This document shows positions 1 to 10,500 of a stretch of 64,000 nucleotides of DNA, piece after piece. The translations under genes and the position numbers were made by a program. This stretch comes from Saccharopolyspora erythraea (GTDB lineage: Bacteria > Actinomycetota > Actinomycetes > Mycobacteriales > Pseudonocardiaceae). How positions within the stretch are numbered: position 1 is the stretch's first letter; the number at the start of each line of letters is the position of its first letter. The stretch spans positions 1,426,001 through 1,490,000 of the forward strand of contig NZ_CP054839.1 of NCBI RefSeq assembly GCF_018141105.1, read 5' to 3'. The notes beneath the pieces were generated by a model, which had not been told where the DNA came from, did not search any database, and worked only from the letters and a program-made list of their open reading frames with translations.

Positions 1-432
1 AACGCGCACTTCCTGCTCGTCGGATACATCTTCTACTGGCCCGTGATCGGGGTGGACCCGGCGCCGAAGCCGCTGCCGTCGCTGGGCAAGGTGGGCCTGG
101 TCTTCGCCTCGATGCCGTTCCACGCGTTCTTCGGTATCGCCCTGATGATGTCCGCGACGGTCATCGGGCAGAACTTCTACCGCAGCCTGGAGCTGCCCTG
201 GATGACCGACCTGCTCGCCGACCAGCGGCTCGGCGGCGGCCTCGCGTGGGCGTCCGGGGAGGTCCCGCTGATCGTGGTGATGCTGGCGCTGCTGATCCAG
301 TGGTCGCGGGCCGACACCAGGGCTGCCCGCCGGATGGACCGCAAGGCCGACGCCGACGGCGATGCCGAGCTGGCCGCCTACAACGCGATGCTCAAGCAGA
401 TGGCGGAGCAGGACTCCCCGCGCAAGGGCTGA
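1..432 (+). CDS. CtaG-type cytochrome c oxidase assembly protein, C-terminal part
   Basis: The reading frame is open from base 1, so the N-terminus lies outside the window. The visible 143 residues begin with NAHFLLVGYIFYW and continue with a DPAP motif, then two hydrophobic helices separated by a loop. The protein ends in a basic/acidic tail (RRMDRKADADGDAE). The H-F-x3-GY-x2-YW pattern and the following DP are typical of the caa3/CtaG membrane family, which takes part in copper delivery and assembly of haem-copper oxidases. In actinobacteria this domain is often fused behind a copper-resistance-D domain; that cannot be judged here. The stop codon is TGA at 430-432. Family call is solid, exact role inferred. 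Confidence 0.8.
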   Translation, partial: NAHFLLVGYIFYWPVIGVDPAPKPLPSLGKVGLVFASMPFHAFFGIALMMSATVIGQNFYRSLELPWMTDLLADQRLGGGLAWASGEVPLIVVMLALLIQWSRADTRAARRMDRKADADGDAELAAYNAMLKQMAEQDSPRKG

Positions 433-497
433 GCCCCGGCAGTTTTCTCGTGTCGCTCGCCTGTCGCGCGAGTTCGCCTGCGGTTCCCATGGCTGAG

Positions 498-525
498 TTG
501 TCCACAGGCACCTGGTTTATCCACA
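498..525 (+). promoter_or_regulatory. two tandem DnaA boxes upstream of the ssb-like gene
   Basis: TTGTCCACA (498-506) and TTATCCACA (517-525) lie on the same strand with 10 bases between them. The first matches the form preferred by high-GC actinomycetes and the second is the classical perfect box. They sit about 100 bases before the ssb-like start codon, so they may let DnaA control this gene. Sequence match is direct; function is inferred. Confidence 0.65.
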
Positions 526-625
526 GATCGTGAAATCGACGTCGCGCTCCGTGTTCGACCTTCGGCAAGCTGGTCTTGTGCCGGGAGATGCCGGCCCATG
601 GGACGAACGCGGGAAGGACATCGCG

Positions 626-1306
626 ATGTTCGAGACGATCGTGACGGTGGTCGGCTACGTGATCACCGAGCCGAGGGTCAGGCGAACCCCCGGCGGCAAC
701 CGGGTCACCAGCTTCCGCGTGGTGAGCACCTCGCGCCGCTTCGACAAGGACTCGGAGGAGTGGGTCAACGGCGACCAGGTATTCGCCACGGTGAACTGCT
801 GGCACCGCCTGGCCGACGGGGTGGCCGAGGAGATGCGCAAGAGCGATCCCGTGGTGCTCACCGGGCGAATGCGAACCAGGGACTACGAGGTCGGCGGCCA
901 GTGGCGCAGCGCTGTCGAGATCGACGCCAACGCCGTCGGCCTCGACCTGGCGCGCCAACGCAGGAAAGACGATCCGCCGGGCTTGCGCCACGACGATCCC
1001 GCGGGCTGGGAAAGGGGACTGCGCCACGACGAGCCCTCGACGGTGCGCGAGGCCGACTTGGTGGGGGTCGGCCACGGCGCGTCCGTGGCCGGTCAGGACG
1101 TGTCCGCGGAAGCGAGCCGCGACCGTTCCGAGCGAGCCGGTCCGGCCCTGTCTGCGGCCGGCCGCGACCAGGCGGTGAGAACCAGCCGTGACCGAGCGGA
1201 CGGTTCGGCTCGCCCGGTACCGCTGGGTCTGCCTGGCGCCCGGGCGCCAGGCAGACCACCGTCCGTGTGTGAAGTATCGGCCGATGAAAAGCGGATCCCG
1301 GCCTGA
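626..1306 (+). CDS. single-stranded DNA-binding protein-like (OB fold)
   Basis: The 226-residue product begins MFETIVTVVGYVITEP. The ATG at 626 is chosen over an upstream in-frame GTG at 530 because GGAAGGA lies 7 bases before it and the OB fold starts exactly there. Residues 1-110 form a typical SSB domain (TPGGNRVTSFRVVS, VNCWHRLADGV, Arg-rich strand, VEIDANAVG). Residues 110-226 are a hydrophilic Asp/Arg-rich tail that lacks the acidic DDDIPF-like tip by which main SSBs recruit partners. It is therefore probably a paralogue like mycobacterial Rv2478c rather than the essential SSB. It precedes ettA. The 3' end of the coding region contains a perfect 32-bp palindrome (1226-1257). Confidence 0.85.
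   Translation: MFETIVTVVGYVITEPRVRRTPGGNRVTSFRVVSTSRRFDKDSEEWVNGDQVFATVNCWHRLADGVAEEMRKSDPVVLTGRMRTRDYEVGGQWRSAVEIDANAVGLDLARQRRKDDPPGLRHDDPAGWERGLRHDEPSTVREADLVGVGHGASVAGQDVSAEASRDRSERAGPALSAAGRDQAVRTSRDRADGSARPVPLGLPGARAPGRPPSVCEVSADEKRIPA
1226..1257. repeat. perfect 32-bp palindrome inside the ssb-like 3' end
   Basis: Two 16-base arms are exactly complementary with no spacer, centred on CCCGGG at 1239-1244. It lies about 50 bases before the ssb-like stop and has no T-run after it. In RNA it would form a very stable hairpin, possibly limiting read-through into ettA or protecting the ssb-like mRNA 3' end. Confidence 0.85.
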
Positions 1307-1416
1307 GCAGTACCGATGGCCGCCATGAGGAGGTGATGTGACGGGGGTTGTCCGGGACGGAGGGCGACCACCGCCCGATGGGCGACCGCGGTGAAGGGTC
1401 CGGTACTAGGCGCAAC

Positions 1417-1422
1417 TACGAT
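1417..1422 (+). promoter_or_regulatory. -10 element of leaderless ettA transcript
   Basis: TACGAT fits the TANNNT actinobacterial -10 consensus and ends 7 bases before the ATG at 1430. Together with the absence of a good ribosome binding site this suggests transcription starting at the A of the start codon. Confidence 0.5.
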
Positions 1423-1429
1423 TCGGGGC

Positions 1430-3106
<1,677 letters not shown>

Positions 3107-3119
3107 ACTGGGAGGCGCC

Positions 3120-6100
3120 TTGGCCAGCGTGCACGGATTACCGCCCGGTGATGCCGCACAGGACCTGCTCGACCCCGCGTGGCAGATGCGCTGGCGGGTG
3201 CCGGAGCTGGCTCTGGTGCTCAGCGATCGGGCCGTGGCGCAGGCCAGGCGCACCGGTGACCGGGCGTTGCGGTTGCGCGCCGAGGTGCTGGCGTTGTTCA
3301 CCACCAACCGGCTCGGTCGCGGCGTGTCCGCGACCGGCCGGGCCATCGCGGCGTTGCGGGACGCCGAGGCGGCGGGCGAGGCCGGCGTAGCGGCGGAGCT
3401 GCGGGTCGAGCTGGCCTGCTGCGCCCGCAGCGCGGGCAGCAACGAGGTCGCGGTTCGCGTGCTCGAACCGGTTCTCGCGCAGGAACGGCTGGAGCCGCTG
3501 GTGCGGGCGCACGCGCTGCTCGCGCTGGCGGCGGCCCTGCCGTTCCAGCAGGCCGACGGTGAGCGGGCCGAGGCGCTGGAGGAGGCCGACCGCCTCTACA
3601 TCGCCGCCGAGCTGAACCGCGACGCCAACCGCTTGATGCGGGCCCGGGTCAAGGCCGCGCGGGCGGGGCACCACCGCAGGCAGGGCGAGTTCCCGGAGGC
3701 GGTGGACGCAGCCGACAGCGGGCTCGGTCTGTTGCAGCGGCTGGGCGACCCGGCGGCCGACAGCGGTGAGATCCACGCGCGGCTGGTGCTGGAACGCGTC
3801 CAGGCGCTGCTGGAGCTCGGGCGCCGGGACGAGGCCGTCAGCGCGGCGGCGGAGGTCCTGAGCAGGCCGGTGCGCGCCGCCGCGGCAGGGCCTTCCGGTT
3901 GGCTCCGGCTCGCCCTCGCCACCCGGGTCTACCAGCCGGAGGGCGCGCACATGGTCGCGGTGCGAGTGCTCAACGACGCCATCGCGATCGCGGAGCGCCA
4001 CAAGCTGGACGGGCTGCTCGCCGAGACGCTGAGCACGCTGTCGAACCTGCACGAACGCGCCGAGGAGCTGGCCGAGGCACTGCTCGCCCTGCGCAGGGCT
4101 TACGCCGCCGACCGGCGCTGGCGCGCGTCCGTGCACGCGGCTCGCCTGCGGTTGCTGGAGGAGTTCCCCGCGCTCGTGCAGGGCGTGGGACCGGTCCGCA
4201 GTTCGGCCGCGCAGGAGGTGCCGACGCCTCGGCGGGAGCAACTACCGGCGGCCGGAGACCAAGGGGGCCGGACGGAGCCGGCGGCGGCCTCGGCGGATCC
4301 AGCCACAGCCGTGCCCAAGCCGGGTGCGGCGCATTCGGCCGTGCGCCAGTCGGCGCCCTCGGCGCAGGCGCAGGCCGGGGGAGTGCCCGCGGCGCGCACG
4401 ACACCCGCTGCGGAGCAGGCACCGGTCTCCACCGAGCGGACGACCGCGCCTTCGTCCTCCGCCGCGGCCGCGGACGCTGCGCACTCAGAGGCGGCGCACA
4501 CAGCGCTGACGCACACATGGGCTTCGCACGCGGAGCCGACGCGCACAGGGGCTTCGCACGGGGAGGCCGCGCACGCGTCGGGCTCCGCACCATCGGCGGC
4601 TCCCGAGCGTCAGGGTTCGCAGGAAGAGGCGGCTGGCACCCAGGCGGAACCTCCCGCCGAGCGTGCGCAGGGTTCCCGGCGTTCGCGACGGGCCGGTGAG
4701 ACGCCTGAGTGGCTTGTCGCAGCCGCATCCGAGGCGCGTCACGAGCACCACGCTCGCGGCTCGCGTGCGGAGCGACGTCTCGCGCAGGAGCGGGAGGAAC
4801 TCCAGGCGGCGGCGCAGGGCTCGTCGAGCCCGGCGCAGGAGTCGCCGAACCCGACGGCGGTCGCAGCGCAGGAAACCTCCATCGCGGCGCAGGAGACCTC
4901 CGCAGCGGCGCACGAACCGCCCGTCTCAGCGGGTGGGGCGACCACGCCCGGGACGGGGAACGTCGGCGAGACCGCGGCGTCGCGTGAAATCGACGAGTCG
5001 CTGGAACTCCAGCAGGTGCGTGCGCTGCTGGAGGCGGGAGATCTCCAGAAGGCACGCGAGTTCCTGGAGGCGCGGGGCCGCCAGCAGTCAGCAGCATCGC
5101 CGCAGTCCGGGGCCACGCACGCGACCGCGTCCCACGAGCAACAGCAAGCACACGGGGACCGATCGGCGCAGGAGTACGCGCCGCACGAGACCTCGCCGTA
5201 TGAGGGGCAAAGCCAGGAGGCGAGTGCCGAGCAGGCCGGTTCCGACGGTGGCTCGCGCACGGCCGCGAGCGAGGTCACGCACGCCGAGCAATCGACCGGC
5301 ACACCGTCGGCAGGCTCGCCGCTGACAGCCGGGCAGTCCGATGAGGGGACCCCGCAGTACCGCTCCGGGGACAGCGACATCCGCGATGCCGCACGTCGGC
5401 TCATGGCCACACTCACCAGTCGCGTCACGGAGAACCACGAGCGCGAAGCCGAGCGGTTCGTGCAAGCCCAGCGGGACATGGCCTCGCAGCCGGAGCCCGG
5501 CTCCGCTCACGGGGAGGACGACTTCCCCGGCCAGGGGAGCGGATTCGGCGATCAGCACGGCCTGGACTCCGGCAGCTACGGGACGCGTCACGCCGACCCG
5601 GCCGAGGGCTACGCGGCGCGGCACGGAGACGTCTCGCAGGACTACTCGACGACCCACGACGAGCGAGCCGGGCACGGCGCGGGCACGTGGGACTTCCCGC
5701 GGGAGGGCGTTGGGGGACTCGGCGAGTCCGGGAGGAGCGGTGACGACTGCTCCGCCTACGACTTCTCCGCCTACGGCGGTTCGGGCTTCGCAGGCAGTCA
5801 GGACGCCGCCTCGACCGGTTTCGCAGGGGGCCGGGACGCCGCGTCCACCGATTTCGCAGGGGGCAGCGACACTTCCTCGACCGGCTTCCACGGGGAGCGG
5901 GAGCCAGGGTCCGTCGGCTTCGCGGGCGGTTCGGACGACGCGGCCGCAGGTGGATGGCCGTCCTGGGACCAGTCCTCCCAGCCGGAGGAGCCGACCCTGC
6001 AGAACCAGCCGCCGGTCGACGCTCCGGACGTCACTGCGATCATGCCGGTGATCGCGCTTCCGCCGGAGCGGGAGGCCGCGACCGGCGCCGACCCGCTCGG

Positions 6101-7475
6101 GGGCGGCTCCGACCGCCACCGGAGCGCGGGCGAGCAGCGGACAGACGCCTCCTCGTACCCGGAGTCGACGCCGTACCCAGAGCAGACCTCGCACCTGGAG
6201 TCGGGGTACTCGGAGCGGGCCTCGTTCCCGGAATCGGAGTCTTTCCCGGGCGCGACATCGTTCACGGAGTCGGAGGCCGACGCCTCGGACACGTTCCCGA
6301 GCCTGTTTCCCACGCGCGGCGCAGACGCGGACAGCGGTCGCGGGGCCACGCCTGGCGTGACCAGTGCGGCCGGTGTGGCGGCTGATGAGGCCGCAGCCGC
6401 GGAGTCGACCCGCTGGCCTGACGAGGACACCTACGTCCACCACCACGGTGTCGACGACGACGCCACGGACCCCGGCCCCCGGGCGCAGGAGCCGCAGGCC
6501 GAGGGCGGGCGGCGGTCCCGCGGCAGGACACTGGAGGAGATCCGGGCGAGCCTGCGGCTCGTCGAGGAGTCCCGCCCGCAGGGGCGTCAGGGCAGGCGTC
6601 GTGCCCGGCACGCCGAGCCCGACGACGACGCTGAACCTGAACGTGGTTCTGACCAGGGGCGAGCGACTGAGGCGGGCTCAGGGTTCGAAGCCCGTGCCAC
6701 GGCAGCCGCCGGCGGCGACGCCGGGCCAGGCGCAGCAGGGGCGTTCAGCGGTCGGGGCATCCAGGACGCCGAGACCAACGCCTGGCCGGGAGGTGACACC
6801 GGGCAGGGGGCCCGAGCAGCGACCAGCAGCGGTCCGAGCGATGCGTTCGCGACCAGCACCGGCTTGAGCGGGATTCCGGCGGCGAGCCCCGAAGCGGCTC
6901 CCGCGACGGGCAGCGGCCCGGATGACGCCTCCACGGCGGGCTACGGTCTGGGCTCCAGTTCTGTGGCGGGGGCCGGCTCCGACGCCACGCCCGGTCGCGA
7001 CGAGGTGACCGGCCGTGAGCAGGTGTCCGCGCCGAAGCGGTTGCGCGCCGTCCGGGACGAGCCCGACCTGACGCCGCCCACCGACATCTCGACCCGGCAG
7101 CGCAGGGCCGCGCCCCGAGCCGCCGACGCGGCCGAGTCGTCCAGCGCCGCGGAGGCGCCCGCCGAGGAGGTCCCGATCGGTGAGATCGGGCTGGCCGACC
7201 TGCTCGCCGAGGCGTTGGTGGCCTACGAGACCGGGCGGCGCAGCCAGGGCGTCCCTACCTCCGGTGAAGCCGCCGACTCGGACTACGATGCGGCCCCGGC
7301 CGGACGCCATGGTGACGCGAATGTGGCTGGAATCACGAGTGGTTCGGCGGGCGTCTCCGGCGCGTATCTGTCCACTTCGGACTCCGACTCGGCGGCGGCC
7401 GCGCCGCGGCACCGGCGCGCGGCGATCGACAACAGCACTGGGAATCCGCGTTCCTGGCCGTGGGCGGGCAACTGA
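3120..7475 (+). CDS. giant TPR-like protein with long low-complexity region
   Basis: This 1451-residue protein starts at TTG 3120, 4 bases after GGGAGG and 13 bases after ettA (an in-frame GTG at 3129 is the alternative), so it is probably co-transcribed with ettA. Residues 1-370 are Ala/Leu/Arg-rich helical repeats resembling tetratricopeptide repeats (for example LNDAIAIAERHKLDGLLAET). Residues 370-1340 are rich in Ala, Ser, Gly, Glu and Thr and look disordered. They are interrupted by helical islands near 627-655 (LELQQVRALLEAGDLQKARE), 753-788 and 1134-1163 (RTLEEIRASLRLVEESRP). A compact block near 1349-1380 (IGEIGLADLLAEALVAYETG) looks conserved. No catalytic motif, signal peptide or membrane segment is visible. 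I do not recognise a named family; a scaffold role is a guess. Confidence 0.8.
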   Translation: MASVHGLPPGDAAQDLLDPAWQMRWRVPELALVLSDRAVAQARRTGDRALRLRAEVLALFTTNRLGRGVSATGRAIAALRDAEAAGEAGVAAELRVELACCARSAGSNEVAVRVLEPVLAQERLEPLVRAHALLALAAALPFQQADGERAEALEEADRLYIAAELNRDANRLMRARVKAARAGHHRRQGEFPEAVDAADSGLGLLQRLGDPAADSGEIHARLVLERVQALLELGRRDEAVSAAAEVLSRPVRAAAAGPSGWLRLALATRVYQPEGAHMVAVRVLNDAIAIAERHKLDGLLAETLSTLSNLHERAEELAEALLALRRAYAADRRWRASVHAARLRLLEEFPALVQGVGPVRSSAAQEVPTPRREQLPAAGDQGGRTEPAAASADPATAVPKPGAAHSAVRQSAPSAQAQAGGVPAARTTPAAEQAPVSTERTTAPSSSAAAADAAHSEAAHTALTHTWASHAEPTRTGASHGEAAHASGSAPSAAPERQGSQEEAAGTQAEPPAERAQGSRRSRRAGETPEWLVAAASEARHEHHARGSRAERRLAQEREELQAAAQGSSSPAQESPNPTAVAAQETSIAAQETSAAAHEPPVSAGGATTPGTGNVGETAASREIDESLELQQVRALLEAGDLQKAREFLEARGRQQSAASPQSGATHATASHEQQQAHGDRSAQEYAPHETSPYEGQSQEASAEQAGSDGGSRTAASEVTHAEQSTGTPSAGSPLTAGQSDEGTPQYRSGDSDIRDAARRLMATLTSRVTENHEREAERFVQAQRDMASQPEPGSAHGEDDFPGQGSGFGDQHGLDSGSYGTRHADPAEGYAARHGDVSQDYSTTHDERAGHGAGTWDFPREGVGGLGESGRSGDDCSAYDFSAYGGSGFAGSQDAASTGFAGGRDAASTDFAGGSDTSSTGFHGEREPGSVGFAGGSDDAAAGGWPSWDQSSQPEEPTLQNQPPVDAPDVTAIMPVIALPPEREAATGADPLGGGSDRHRSAGEQRTDASSYPESTPYPEQTSHLESGYSERASFPESESFPGATSFTESEADASDTFPSLFPTRGADADSGRGATPGVTSAAGVAADEAAAAESTRWPDEDTYVHHHGVDDDATDPGPRAQEPQAEGGRRSRGRTLEEIRASLRLVEESRPQGRQGRRRARHAEPDDDAEPERGSDQGRATEAGSGFEARATAAAGGDAGPGAAGAFSGRGIQDAETNAWPGGDTGQGARAATSSGPSDAFATSTGLSGIPAASPEAAPATGSGPDDASTAGYGLGSSSVAGAGSDATPGRDEVTGREQVSAPKRLRAVRDEPDLTPPTDISTRQRRAAPRAADAAESSSAAEAPAEEVPIGEIGLADLLAEALVAYETGRRSQGVPTSGEAADSDYDAAPAGRHGDANVAGITSGSAGVSGAYLSTSDSDSAAAAPRHRRAAIDNSTGNPRSWPWAGN

Positions 7476-7599
7476 TCGTTTCGCTCGCCGCAACGCATTG
7501 GACGCCTTCGCGCCCTCTGCCCGCGCCTGCGCCTGGCAGGCTTACGCTGGAACTCGTGTTGGCACAACGAGGTGCCGCCAAGCATGGAGCTGCCTGAAG

Positions 7600-10500
7600 A
7601 TGACCTCGAATCCCGGACAGTTGAACCGCCAACAACTGCAGGCCGACGGAGGTGGACCTGTGGTGGGCGTGCGCCCCGAGGCCCCCGAGCAGGCCCGCAA
7701 CCGCCTGCTGGACCGCGCGGTGGAGGCCGCCCCCGAACTGGCCGAGCTGCTGTGGACCTACTACCGGCACGTCCCGGCCGAGGAGCTCGTCGACGACGAG
7801 CCCGCCGACCTGGTCGGCGCCCTGCGGTCGCACCGCGAGCTGGCCGCGGCCAGAGTCGCCGGACGCCCGGTGGTGAAGATCTTCAACCCCACCCGTGCCG
7901 AGGACGGCTGGGAGAACCCGGCGACGGTCGTGCAGATCGTCACCGACGACATGCCCTACCTCGTCGACTCGGTCATCGCCGAGCTGGGCAGGGACGGCGC
8001 CGAGGTGCAGCGCATCGTGCACCCGATCGTCGTGGTGCGCCGGGACGTCGCGGGCGAGCTGCTGGAGGTCCTGCCGGGCGCGGACCCCGCCTCCCCGCCC
8101 GCCGACGCCATGGCGGAGTCCTGGATGTTCGTCGAGGTGGACCGCATCACCGACCTGGAGCGGCTCCACGCTCTGGAGCAGGGCCTGTTCAACGTGCTCA
8201 ACGACGTGCGCGAGGTGGTCGAGGACACCGAGCGCATGATCGCCACGGCCCGCGCGCTGGCCGACTCGCTGGACACCGACCCGCCGCCGCTGCCCGACGA
8301 GCAGGCCCACGACGGCGCCCAGCTGCTTCGCTGGCTGGCCGACGGCCACTTCACCTTCCTCGGTTACCGGCACAACGAGCTGGTCTCCGACGACGAGGAA
8401 CCCGCGCTGCGCGCGGTGCTGGCCTCCGGGCTGGGCGTGCTGCGCAGCGACAGCGTCGCCGCTCGCGGCCTGACCGCGGGACCCGACGCGCGCGCCAACG
8501 CGCTGTCGAAGGAACTGCTGGTGCTGACCCAGGCCAGCGCACCGTCCACAGTGCACCGTGCCGTGCACCCGTACTACGTGGGCGTCAAGACATTCGACGA
8601 CAACGGCGAGGTCACCGGCGAGCACCGGTTCCTCGGCCTGTTCACCACCACCGCGCTGCACGAGAACGTGCTGGACATCCCGGTCATCGAGCGCCGGGTC
8701 CGCGAGATCATCCACAACGCGGGCTTCCCGCTGGAGTCCTACTCCGGGCAGCGGATGCTGGAGGAGATCCAGAACTACCCGCGCACCGAGCTGTTCTCGA
8801 CCGACCAGGAGACGCTGGCGGAGACCGTCACCGGCGTGCTGGCGCTGGCCGAGCGGCGCAAGCTCAAGCCGTTCGTGCGCCGCGACCCCTACGGCCGGTT
8901 CTTCTCCTGCCTCGTCTACCTGCCACGCGATCGCTACACCACCAGCTCGCGGCTGGCGATGCAGGAGGTGCTGATCGAGGAGCTCGGCGGCACCGGCGTG
9001 GAGTACAGCACCAGGGTCGGCGAGTCGATGCTGGCGCGGGTGCACTTCATGGTGCACACCGATCCCGAGCACCAGGCGGAGCCGGACCTGAACCGCCTGC
9101 AGGAGCGGCTCAGCGACGCGATCCACACCTGGGACGACCAGATGATCGACGAGGTCGACTCCGAGCAGCCCGGCAGGCGCGACGGACAACGGGCCCGGGC
9201 GGGCTCGGAGGCGGTCAGCGAGATCGGCCAGCGCTACGCCTCGTCGTTCCCGGAGGCATACAAGGAGGACTTCAGCGCCGTCGAGGGCCTCGTGGACCTG
9301 CGTCGCCTGGAGGCGCTGGAAGGCCCGCGGGACCTGCGGATGTCCTTCTACACCCCGCGCGACGCGGCTCCCGGTGAGCGCCGCTTCAAGATCTACGTCG
9401 GCGGCGAGCGGGTCATCCTGTCCCGCGTGCTGCCGGTGCTGCAGAGCATGGGCGTCGAGGTCGTCGACGAGCGGCCCTACGAGGTGGTCCCCGACGACGG
9501 CGGCCAGTACTGGATCTACGACTTCGGCCTGCGGCTGGAGCCGGGCCTGCTCGACACCGGCGGTGCCGAGCAGCTCGACACGCTGCGGGAGCGGTTCGAG
9601 GACGCCTTCCGCGCGGCCTGGCAGGGCGAGGCCGAGGTCGACCGGTTCAACTCGCTGGTGCTGCGAGCGGGCCTGGACTGGCGGCAGGCGGCCATGCTGC
9701 GCGCCTACGCCAAGTACCTGCGCCAGACCGGCATCAACTACAGCCAGGACTACATCGAGGACGCCATCCTCGCCCACCGCGCCACCACGGTGGCGCTGAC
9801 CAGGCTGTTCGAGGTCCGGTTCGACCCGGTCCTGGGCGCCGAGGAGCGCACCGCCCGCGAGCAGGACCTCATCGCCGAGGTCACCAAGCTGATCGACGAC
9901 GTCACCAGCCTCGACGCCGACCGCATCCTGCGCAGCTACCTGAGCCTGATCACGGCGACCCTGCGCACCAACTACTTCGTCGACGGGGGAACGCGTCCCT
10001 ACCTGTCGCTGAAGCTGGAGCCGCAGGCGATCCCCGGGCTGCCCGAGCCGCGGCCGCAGTACGAGATCTTCGTGTACTCGCCGCGCGCGGAGGGCGTGCA
10101 CCTGCGCTTCGGGCCGGTCGCCCGCGGCGGTCTGCGCTGGTCGGACCGGCGGGAGGACTTCCGCACCGAGATCCTGGGGCTGGTCAAGGCGCAGGCGGTC
10201 AAGAACGCCGTGATCGTGCCGGTCGGCGCCAAGGGCGGCTTCGTCGTCAAGCGCCCGCCGGTGCCCACCGGCGACCCGGGAGCCGACCGCGAGGCGGCGC
10301 TGGGCGAGGGCATCGCCTGCTACCGGATGTTCATCTCCGGGCTGCTGGACCTCACCGACAACCTCGTCGGCGGACAGGTGGCCCCGCCGGCCGACGTGGT
10401 GCGCCACGACGGCGACGACACCTACCTCGTGGTCGCCGCGGACAAGGGGACGGCGGCGTTCTCCGACATCGCCAACGAGGTGGCCAAGTCCTACGGGTTC

